DNA of 64,000 nt, from positions 13,472,189-13,536,188 of the forward strand of contig NC_061455.1 in the NCBI RefSeq assembly GCF_022581195.2. Direction: 5' to 3'. The notes under the pieces are model-generated. The model saw nothing but the letters and a program-made list of their open reading frames with translations. It was not told where the DNA came from and did not search any database. The translations under genes and the position numbers were made by a program. This DNA is from Helicoverpa zea. Lineage: Eukaryota; Arthropoda; Insecta; Lepidoptera; Noctuidae. Shown in pieces: positions 44,755-53,711 of the stretch (the first letter of the stretch is position 1; each line of letters opens with the position of its first letter).

Positions 44755-46622
44755 TGTAACCGTTCCACGATAACCCTAGGCTGTAAAAATTTTCGTTTTT
44801 CCTAAATTATAACTACAATCGGCTTCCCTGAGGGGGAAGGGGTTGCGCCCCTCCTGTTCCGCGCAACCCTGTAGAGCTCGTCTCCTTACTGGTCACTCTC
44901 CCACCGATATTGTATGTGGAAATGTATCAGTGCTATCCCGACTTATACAAGCTAGGGGATAGGACTGGAAAGGAAGACAATGAAAGAGAGCAGCGTACAA
45001 ACACTGGGTAGTGACAGGGTATGTTTGTAAAGCAAATAGTGATAATGGAGGATTAAGGAATGGAAAGGACCTACATTATGTATTATACAGATGAGTACAA
45101 CGCCGTTTCTGATAACCCAGTTGAAATATAAGTCATTCTTAATGGAAGGACATTTCCAATAAGACAGTATATAAAATAAGTATGGTACTGTAATATCGCC
45201 TCTTGTGAATCTATTAATCAAACAGCCGTAACTCACAAAATGTCTTGCATGTGCTCCTGAAGCACGCGAGGTCAACCTTCCAGGATTCCCTAGCCATCCC
45301 AAGTCGTGACGCTGCGGCTTTCGTGCTTTCACTTCCGTGCGACCGTCCTTGTCTAACAACGGCGTGGCCTACGGCTCGCATAACGTCTGCTCCGTGATAT
45401 TTGAGTCACGGTCCCTAGCAGTCTATGTAGGACTGGATATCGTGACGCTGCGGCGCGGCTTGCCGGCACGAGTCGTCTTCATCATACTCCCGTCGAGTCA
45501 TGGTCCCTAATAGTATTGGTATGATATAGTGAGCCCCCCATCACTGGATGTGCACATCGCGTTCAACAAGTACAACTGCAAGGCATATGCTCGTGACGAT
45601 CAGTCCGAGAAGTCAAAGATAATGATACGCCTAGGCGTAATTTGATATAGTTTCGTTGGCGTTGTTGTACTTATTCGAGACACGAGTGATAGAGGCATAT
45701 ACTTCGGTAAATCCGAGATGACAATTGTGAGTGTTGGCCGAAGCCCAGTACATTGTACCATTATTTAATGTTAAAGCTGTTGAGTGTGTGAGGGCAGATT
45801 GGAACATAGAATGCAAGGTATATAATTGATTCGATCAGCTCGATCACATCATAGTAGAAGTACGCCTAAGCGTCGGTAAGTATTATACCTGCATTGAGAA
45901 GGTTATCATGGATACAATGGGTTATAATTTCAGCCTGAGGTAACGTTCATAAACACTCACCCGCACTATCAGCAACACTCACCCAGTCATGCACCATCAC
46001 TTACTCTTAGATTCACTTGGCTTTCATGACTCACTATTACTTCACAACTTAGCTCTAGCCTCCATGAGGCGTCTCCTAATTTCGGTCAGAGTACTAGCCT
46101 ACTGCGCGACCTAGGACCAACTGTCCCTGCTTCAGTTCCCTGAAAACCCTTGTGGCCTGCTATCCCTTCCTACATCCTCGCAAGTCCCACCTTCAGCGCT
46201 GACTCCACCCTATTCTTAAGGTCCTGTTTCGCGTATTCGTCTATTTGTTATAAGATAGATTTATTAGTCTTTTTGTACATATTCTCAATTGTTCTAAGCA
46301 TCGCTATCGGGGTCCGTTTGGGATTTGGCACATGTGCACTTCTATTCAATATTGAGTCCTTTGTCTCAAGGTCCTAATTGCCTTAACGGTTGGCAACGGC
46401 TTGTAAGTCCTGCTTAGCAGATGTTTGATTGCTTTGCTGTGAGAAACTTTTAGACACTTAAAATATTTTGTTAAGTATTTATTGCACTCCATGTCAGCCG
46501 TCAAATATCCCTATCCATAAAATAGAAAGTTAATGTGTTCTTAAGAGGCCCGTCATCGTGGCGCCTTGTAAAATAAATTAATATGATTTGATAATAATTA
46601 GGGCTAGGTGACGACTGTCACA
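44755..46622 (-). repeat. 5' LTR (minus-strand element), 1,868 bp
   Basis: Read on the minus strand it runs TGTGACAGTCGTCACC... to ...GGTTACA. In the stretches I compared it is identical to the other LTR, including all three short open frames, so the insertion is recent. A TTTTATATAC sequence on the minus strand near 45,170 could be a TATA box. Confidence 0.9.
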
Positions 46623-46714
46623 AAGGTGTGAAAAAAATAAATTAGAGAGTATGCCATATTTTTTTTAACATTTTTATCTTTTTTTTGAGATACGTCACAT
46701 TGTTATAGGACGTG
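46623..46714 (-). repeat. Continuation of the inverted LINE 3' end
   Basis: Reverse complement of 39,381-39,472: the last 70 or so bases of the LINE ORF and the start of its 3' UTR. It is the part of the minus arm that lies beyond the inserted LTR element, and it restores the arm when the LTR element is removed. Confidence 0.85.
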
Positions 46715-47033
46715 GGGCAATTTTGATCCATCTTCTTTAAGCGCAATGTAAATGCCTCATATAAATTAAATTTTGCACAAAATTGACCAATTTGAATAGT
46801 ACCTTGTCATTTACCTCTATCGATTCTTCTTCTTTTTTTTTATTATTATTTTTGTTATGCATAGTTTGGTTTAGTTTAATTTAAGTTATTTTTAATTTGA
46901 ACGTTGTGCGCACCGTTAAATAACATATTTACGCAGGACTTATTACAATAGTAAACTTATATATGTGAAAGTATTTGTAAATAAGTTGTTGGTGTGCCTA
47001 AATAAATAAATAAATAAATAAATAATTAACAAA
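46715..47033 (+). mobile_element. LINE 3' UTR with (AAAT)n tail
   Basis: The sequence joins abruptly to the inverted LINE end and runs to a tail 'gcctaaataaataaataaat'. The pattern (AT-rich 3' UTR, then AAAT repeats) fits a non-LTR 3' end on the plus strand. No coding part is recognised, so the family is unknown. Confidence 0.5.
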
Positions 47034-48290
47034 AAATGTTGCAGCATTATTAAGGCTTGAAAGTATCATTTAACCCTTCTACAAATAATCATGCACTTGA
47101 CTAGTTTTTAATCAAGTAACACAAGGAGGCAACCCTAGTAATTTCTGGTCAAAATGTCCTTATCTTTGGGAAAATTTCTTTAAAACCAGTCAAAGGTAAG
47201 GAAAGAACATTAGGCAGTTGTGACGTCAGTGAGAAGAAACGCTGTTAAAGGATTATAGGATTACCAATTATTAAAGCGCTTTATTTTTTCGCTTTTCGTA
47301 GAATAAGTAATGGCTTGGAGGCTGTGATCAGCGGTATTTAAGGGTACAATTTAAATTAGAGATCGTTAACTTTTTTCTGTATTTTATAGCGAAAATTTCA
47401 TTTTACGTGGTAATTCTTGCTCATATTATTTTTATTTTTGTTGCTAATTGTGATAAGGAAAATATAAAGCAGGATAAATATATAAGGTTTACAAAAGCAG
47501 TTTTGAAAACGATCCCCGTTATTACTTGGAACACTCAATAAGCGTTTGTAAAATAAAACATAACAAAATACATTGGCAGCCGCAACACGTGCCGTTTACA
47601 AAACACCTCAAAATTGTTCAGTAATTTTGTATAAAAGGTAATTTAAGTCCGGTCCAATTTGTATTCAACAATATCCTCACGGATCAAGCATCAAAGCTGG
47701 CTATTTTTACGCGCCAATTTATGAGTTTTTTTTAACAAAAATATCTACTGTCTATTGGACACAAGGTTACTTCCTCATTTGATTCAAGGATCCTACACAA
47801 AATTACTGGCTTTTTCAACCTTTAATTCTAACATAATAGTCTAAGCTCATGCCTGTATATTTTCATCATAAGAGCCGCAAGTTTTGTGTCTCTATTTTCA
47901 AATATTTGCTCAACCTCAAATTAGACCAAACCAGCATTTCCACGGAATTCGTGAGCATTTCCAAAGCAATTCAATGTACGATTCCCGTTACTATTGATTC
48001 CGTGATTAGCCGCTATCAAAAAGCGTGGCCACACGTCAATATGACGTTAACGCGATTACAGTGTTCACTGGCGGCACCTTTGCCCGTAATCACTGGCCTA
48101 ATTACCGATCCCGGGTTAATTACACAACATTAATCCGCTGGGAGCACACTAGAAATTATGCTAATTATACATATATATTGTCATTGGTATTCCTGTGGTT
48201 CCAAAATGGGGATCATTAGGATTTTGTTTACCGGCTGTCAGGTTATTTATTAATGATACTATGGTGCTATGTTAGTCTGATTTATTACTA
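47034..48290. other. No gene recognised
   Basis: AT-rich unique-looking DNA. A 94-codon frame at 47,849-48,133 shows no domain I know. Confidence 0.4.
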
Positions 48291-48651
48291 ACTAGCTTCT
48301 GCCCGCGACTTCGTACGCGGATAAAGTCCCTTATGCCAGCGACTACGGGGTCAGCAAAATCAAAGATCTGAACCGTCTGATATTGAATTTTAAGGGCCCG
48401 TTGACTTGAAAACAACGGAATACGCATAGCCATTAGAAACGTTCCATATATTTATTTTTTGTACTTCAACGGCAAAAGCACAGCAGACTAAACAAAACGC
48501 TGAGAACTGAACCGCAAAAGACGTGACCATAGGGATAAAAGTGGTGATTCTAATTAGTCCGCATTTAAGTTGTGTGTGACAAAAATATTACACGTATTAA
48601 TACGTTAAAAACCATTAAATGTTACTGAGATGACCAAGTCGTGATGACTTA

Positions 48652-48996
48652 GTGGAAGTCGTGGTGGTTTAGTGGGTAGAGAACCAATCTCTCAAGTATG
48701 AGCGTGCGTCTTTGATTCCAGGTCTGGCAAGTACCTGCCAATGCAACTTTTCTAAGTTCGTATGTACTTTCTACGTATATTTTGGATACCAATGACCGTT
48801 ATTTGGAGGGGATGTTAAACTGTAGGTTCCGGCTGTCATTGAACATTCTTGGCAGTCATTATTGGGTTGAGCGGGTATCTGGGTTGTGGAGCTCAGATAG
48901 GCAGTCGCTCCTTGTAAAACACTGGTACTCAGTTGCATCGTGACTGGAAGTCGACTCTAACATAATTGGGATAAAGGCTCTTGAGATAATAACGAC
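48652..48996 (+). mobile_element. tRNA-derived SINE (GATGAT family), near full length
   Basis: Carries the head 'gtcgtggtggtttagtgggt', a degraded B-box 'ctttgattccagg', the body and the end 'gggataaaggctcttgagat'. It is more diverged from 2417 than the other copies. It is inside the Helitron-like element, and the 730-bp element inserted into its tail. Confidence 0.75.
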
Positions 48997-49014
48997 AATA
49001 ATAATGAGATATAA

Positions 49015-49744
49015 GCACCGCAGGACATCTGAGGCTGATGACGGGGAGTAGCGACCCCGGTGGGCTATATATACTGAGTTCTCCAGGGAGAGTATACTGT
49101 CTCCCATCTCCGGCCGGTCGGAGTGAACCATGACGGGGGTAGGTCTCACGCCTCTGGCTTGGCTTGGCCGTCCAGAGTGGAGTCGCTAGAGCAGGGTTAG
49201 TAGCCCTGCTCGGAGGATAGGTGCCTCGTGGTAAGTGACCCACAGGGAGCGCGTAATCTGCGTTTAAAATCCGCCGAGGTATCCTCACACTTCAGCAGCT
49301 CATGTCGATGTTGCCCTCTTGTTGCTATTCAGTGACTGATTCCCGGGGGCCCAGTAAGTGAGCTGGTGAGTCTCCACCTGCCATTTTTACCATTTCACCA
49401 TTTTTACATGTATCTAATACACTGTCATCGGCAGGTGCCATAGTTCCCGTAGTTTCAACATTCCTAGTCCATTAGCATCCCATCACAATAGCCCAAGTAG
49501 TTTTCATCAACAGTTAGCAATGGTATAGCACAGAACCGGGATTGTCTTTTTTTAACGACGTCCACCGGGGATTGTCCTTGGGTTCATTTCTATACCTCTA
49601 GTGTTTAAAGGAATAATCGTCGGTTTTGTTTCACCGTTTCATTAAAGTTGTCTCAAAAGGGCTTCAGAGTGTTGGCTTCGGCCCCACGTTTGCCTCCCAA
49701 AAATTCGGAACTCTGTAGTCCCGAGGTCTGGAAGAGACATACAA
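49015..49744 (+). mobile_element. 730-bp AAT-tailed retroelement with 18-bp duplication
   Basis: Flanked by AATAATAATGAGATATAA at 48,997-49,014 and 49,745-49,762. The 5' 300 bp are GC-rich ('ggccggtcggagtgaaccat'). The 3' 430 bp are shared with the copy at 7301-7700. At about 49,543-49,575 the phrase 'ccgggattgtc' is duplicated around a T-run and 'aacgacgtcca', a small internal insertion. No long ORF on the plus strand was seen, so it is either a SINE-like element or the truncated 3' end of a LINE. Confidence 0.7.
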
Positions 49745-49989
49745 AATAATAATGAGATATAACGCAACAAATTCGGAGAGTGGGGGCTCGTGACGCCACG
49801 TCTAGGTATGTAAAATTTGTACTAAGCAGTGACTTAACACAAAATTCAAGCGTGTTATATCTTCGTTATTATTTGTTTGTGAGAAGGAAAAAGAAAAAAT
49901 ACGTGACCATTATTTTAGGATTATCTAAAAGACGGACTAATTACTTTTTTTGATTCACCATACCACCTATTTCATAACATTCATTTCTA

Positions 49990-50560
49990 TACATTTCAAG
50001 TGTAGTATTGCTCTGGAAGTTCCACATCAGGTGTTCCAGATCTTCGATGTATATACGTCAATAGAGAGTGCTTATCAGGTTGAACCACTTTTGCTAAAAC
50101 TTCATATCTTTATACGCTATAGTCTAGCTGGGCTCCTGGCGTTCCACATCAGGTGTTTTACATCTTCAATTTTTATAAGTCAACAGAGAGTGCTTATCAG
50201 ATTGAACAACTTTTGCTAAAACGTCACACCTCTATATGCTATAGTCTAGCTGGGCCTCTGGAGTTCCACATCAGGTGTTTTAGATCTTCAATTTGTATAA
50301 GTCAATAGAAAGTGCTTATCAAATTGAACAACTTTTGCTAAAACGTCATACCTGTATATGGTACAGAGAAGCTGGGCTCTTGGGGTTCCACATCAGGTGT
50401 TCCAGATCTTAAAATTTATTATCCCAGCTGAAAATGCTCATCATATGAAACAATTTTTGCCATGGCACCATTTTTGTATCTCTTATAGTTTTGTTGGTCT
50501 GTTGGTGTTCTGCATCAGGTCTTCAAGTTTCGAAGATAAATTATAGCCTATATGTTGACC
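49990..50560. repeat. 122-bp tandem repeat array, about 4.5 copies
   Basis: The phrase GTTCCACATCAGG starts at 50,019, 50,141, 50,263 and 50,385, and a variant (gttctgcatcagg) at 50,507: exactly 122 bp apart each time. The last unit is the most diverged. As 122 is not a multiple of three, the array is unlikely to be coding although short frames cross it. Confidence 0.9.
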
Positions 50561-50633
50561 AGGTTTAATACTGATACAACAAAGAAAAAATCATTGAAAT
50601 CCGTTCAGTAGTTCCGAAGATTAGCGTGTACAA

Positions 50634-50690
50634 ACAAACAGACATACAGACATACAGACATACAGACATACAGACATACAGACAGAATTT
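50634..50690. repeat. (ACAGACAT)n microsatellite
   Basis: ACAGACAT is repeated about six times and is followed by a T-run. It lies near the 5' end of the minus-strand Helitron-like element, where such elements often carry a microsatellite. Confidence 0.8.
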
Positions 50691-50801
50691 TTTTTTTGGA
50701 TTTGTGCTCCATTACTGTTTCTAAACCCCACCCAATTATTATTTTTTAAATATATTCAATGTACAGACACAGTTTTTTTACAGATTTATTATATGTATAG
50801 A

Positions 50802-51161
50802 CTAGCTTCAGTTATAGTTCGGCCATTCAGAGAATGCGTTCCTGACACGTCGCGATTGAACTGACGACGTAACTTTGCAATGGCGTTGCAGTTACGATAA
50901 AAATATTTTTGCTGGTTGTTTACCGTTTTAACAATTGAGGAGCATTAAAACAACATTATTATATCAATAATCAATGAATGTTATTACGTCGTCAGTTCAA
51001 TCGCGACGTGTCAGGAACGCATTCTCTGAATGGCCGAACTATAGTGGGTTATATGTTCCGTGGCAATTACTTCGTGCACCTGGATAATAAGTAGCCTACA
51101 GCCTTTCTAGATAGTGCCTGACACAAACAAACTCTTGAGCTATTTAATATTTGTATAGATT
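50802..51161 (-). mobile_element. Short Helitron-like element, split by the MITE
   Basis: Starts CTAGCTTCAGT at 50,802, is interrupted by the MITE at 50,815-51,041 and resumes with 'tatatgttccgtggcaatta', 'agtagcctacagcctttcta' and 'ttgagctatttaatatttgt', ending near TATAGAT at 51,160. It is placed head-to-tail with the preceding Helitron-like element. Confidence 0.65.
50815..51041. mobile_element. 227-bp MITE with 58-bp inverted repeats, copy 2
   Basis: Same 227 bp as 29,861-30,087, with no difference seen. Flanking TA at 50,813-50,814 and 51,042-51,043. The inverted repeats cover 50,815-50,872 and 50,984-51,041. Confidence 0.92.
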
Positions 51162-51960
51162 TTATTATGACTGGTTCATTCCTGTGGTGTCAGAATATGT
51201 TGATGATTAGGATTTTGTTTACCGACTGTCACAATGATTTATTAATGAAGAATTTCCGTGAAAATGGACTGTGGCTAATTTATTATTAACTATTAGCTGG
51301 TTAAATGTATTAGTGTGTGGAAAACAATTTTGTTTGAACGTAGCTGGATTTTAGTTGAAAACAGTAAATAAGTAGGTGGACAACATCATTTTCATGAAAA
51401 CAGTTGAATTAAGTTTGAATGTTAACGTGCTTTAATATAGAGTAGATTGATTTCTATGTAGCGAGGACTTGTGAGTATTAATCGGTGCTAATAGATAGGG
51501 TATATCATTTACATATATTTTACAAGGAAGAACTTACATAAGGTGTAAAAGAGTAAGAATAAAACTAAAGAGTAACAATTGAAATTCAACTGTTCTTGTC
51601 CCATTTACGTCAAAACCCAACTATTAATCCACATTATTAGTACAATATATAAGTAAAAAGTGTCAGTTTTATGAACACATTTACAATAAGCTCACATAAT
51701 ATGAATCCCACATTGTAATCATAGAACATTAATCCGAACGTTTAACTGATAGCTGTAACTTATCACGGTGATGCCGTATTTTAGTTGACGTATAGTCGGG
51801 ACCCGTTATCATATAGCCAACTACATTAATATGTAGAGTAAAAAATATTTCTGAAAAACATCAACAATGTATAATTTTCTTTTTTACTGCTTTACATTCA
51901 GTGATGTCATAGATACTATCAAATTCATCGATTCAGTCTATCGTGCTTTCATGCCATAAC
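51162..51960. other. No gene recognised
   Basis: The phrase 'attaggattttgtttacc' plus 'gactgtcac' at about 51,208-51,232 also occurs at about 48,215-48,243 ('ggctgtcag'), with similar flanks ('ttcctgtggt', 'atttattaatga'). The two places may be halves of one older repeat or duplication that brackets the Helitron-like block. Confidence 0.45.
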
Positions 51961-52088
51961 TAATAGGGAAATCGATTTATTTACATATAGTCAAATTCTG
52001 AAAAAGGACATAAGTACATAGCCTTTTGTTACTCGGTGCAGAAAGTAGTTCCTTCGGGACACAGATGGATCCGCGGGGAACAGCTAGT
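51961..52088 (+). mobile_element. Degraded Lep1/Helitron-like 3' end
   Basis: Contains 'gtgcagaaagtagttccttc' and 'ggatccgcggggaacagcta', ending CTAGT at 52,084-52,088. The hairpin is only partly preserved. Confidence 0.55.
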
Positions 52089-52805
52089 ACGCTTGCCTTT
52101 AAATAAGAAAAAGAAAAAACCAAATCGACAGAACTACTTCACTCTTGGCAAATCGAGTACTTGAATCAAAATTCGAATATTCTCGTATTACGTATTCAAA
52201 TCCGTTCGTCTCCATCAGCACGGCAACTTTGCCCACGAAGGGCCCCGAAGGGTCCCGATCTCCAAGCATTGTTCACGTCATTTTGATTTATTGTGCCCTT
52301 CAGACACTGAATTAGCTAAATAGCCCGAGTTTTAGAACGCTTAGTTTATCTTGTCTTATCTTGGGCCGCGAAATATTCAGAGATGAATAGTTCAAGCGGT
52401 TTATGGTACCAAAGTTTTGGGTGGAATTTAAAACAAAGGGAAGTTTCGGTTTTATAATTTTGATCTTAAATACTTCCACTTGTACACTCAATCTTAATTA
52501 ACCTCACTAACACCATACAGCACACTTTATGTCGTCATTCAAAGCACAGAAATCAACACACGACAATAGCTATAAACACATCTTCAACACCATTTGACAG
52601 ACAATCAATAACAATCCGTTACATCGACGGGCACACACCACGCCACGCTTTGTTTACTCCCACACAACGCAATGCTCAGCGTGCATGACAACAAGCAACA
52701 TGTAATAACGTGCAAATATTTATGAATCCTATCACATCTTTGTACGTTGAACCCTAAGAAACTTTAACCAACTGGAGACGCCATTGCCGTGCGGTCATCT
52801 GTACT
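52089..52805. other. No gene recognised
   Basis: No supported coding sequence or repeat. Confidence 0.4.
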
Positions 52806-53007
52806 TCTATCCTAATATGATAAAGAGGAAACATTTTTATTTTGGTTTGCTTACACCCTAAAGGCTCCAAACCAACTCAACCGATTTTAGAAAAATACTG
52901 ATGGAAAGATACACCATCCCCGAGAGACATAGGGTCTACATATTTTATCCGCGTACGACAAGAAGTTCTCCTGGGACGCCGATGAAACAGCGGAAAAACA
53001 GCCAGTA
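52806..53007 (+). mobile_element. Lep1/Helitron-like element, degraded
   Basis: Begins 'tatcctaatatgataaagag', has 'caaccgattttagaaaaata' and 'gacatagggtctacatattt', and ends 'gatgaaacagcggaaaaaca' 'gccagta' in place of the usual GCTAGT. It is complete in outline but diverged. Confidence 0.65.
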
Positions 53008-53397
53008 CTCGTATAATGTGGGTGTCTAGTTTATGCTTGTGTTTATAAATATTTATCGTGAACTATCACTATTATTTGCGCTTACCGGTCCTTTCCGTGT
53101 AACTCCTGGCGACTCCGGTAGGCTGTATGGTCTAAGGTTGAACCCTAACCAAATAGCGAAGGCGATTGTTGCAGTACAATTGTATGCAGAATGCAACGTT
53201 ATCCTAGTGTTCAAAACTTCCAGCGATTATTCTACTAACCTACTTACTTGTTTGTTAAATAATAATTCGTGTTCGGTAAACATAAGTAATTACCCTGCCA
53301 ATTTACATGAAATTATTTTAACATGAATCTCAACATTGTTTATCATATACAGGCTTTTGGGACTGTACATTGTAATTAATGATAGTTCACATAAAAT

Positions 53398-53711
53398 ACT
53401 AGCTGTTTCTCACAGTCTTACATAACAAGAATAATAATTACAGAGGGTACACTTAGCTCAAAAAGTTTGTTCGTTGGTTTGTTATTCTTTAGCAATAAAA
53501 CATGTTCAAATATTTTATTATTCAACTATCAGCTGTAAAAAATCACTGATTATTGTCACTCCATATAATTATAAGCGTTATAAATGCCAAGTTTCAACAA
53601 AATCCATCGATTAGTTTTAGTGTGAAAAACTAAAAATATTCCGACCTACCTACATACATACAGACATCCATAAATTCTTACAAACTTTCACATTTATAAT
53701 ATTAAATAGGA
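53398..53711 (-). mobile_element. Helitron-like non-autonomous element, minus strand
   Basis: The left end reads ACTAGCTGTTTCTCAC and the right end 'tttcacatttataatatta', then 'aatagga', the reverse complement of the TCCTA...AATATTATAAA start of these elements. Inside are 'caacaaaatccatcgattag' and 'acatacatacagacatcc'. No coding. Confidence 0.6.

Larger units (their letters stand above)
40451..46622 (-). mobile_element. LTR retrotransposon without gag/pol (LARD-like)
   Basis: The two LTRs are 1,868 bp each (40,451-42,318 and 44,755-46,622) and start TG and end CA. They flank a 2,436-bp internal region, about 2,050 bp without its nested SINE. A 4-bp duplication AAGG (40,447-40,450; 46,623-46,626) surrounds it. 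The empty site can be checked against the plus-strand LINE 3' end, which reads continuously across the equivalent point. A polypurine tract and a primer-binding-site-like sequence place the element on the minus strand. No gag, protease, RT or integrase frame exists, so it must rely on another element. The 4-bp duplication suggests Ty3/Gypsy-type integrase (inference). Confidence 0.88.
48291..50801 (-). mobile_element. Long Helitron-like non-autonomous element with nested insertions
   Basis: The minus-strand 3' end at 48,291 reads ACTAGCTTCTGCCCGCGACT on the plus strand (CTAGT-type terminus). The body resumes after nested elements at about 49,763 ('acaaaattcaagcgtgttat') and continues through a 122-bp tandem array to a block 'gttcagtagttccgaagatt' and 'gcgtgtacaaacaaacagac'. 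The right end near 50,801 ('ttatatgtataga') resembles the TATAGA start of such elements. No Rep/helicase frame is present. Boundaries are by resemblance to the family, not by a duplication, since Helitrons leave none. Confidence 0.55.

Noticed and set aside
48929..49288. Overlapping 119- and 96-codon minus-strand frames
   Set aside because: They are antisense to the GC-rich 5' part of the 730-bp element and have no recognisable domain.
50019..50546. Coding repeats in the 122-bp array (frames at 49,950-50,219 and 50,358-50,546)
   Set aside because: The unit length is not a multiple of three, so the frame shifts in every unit; the short frames are incidental.
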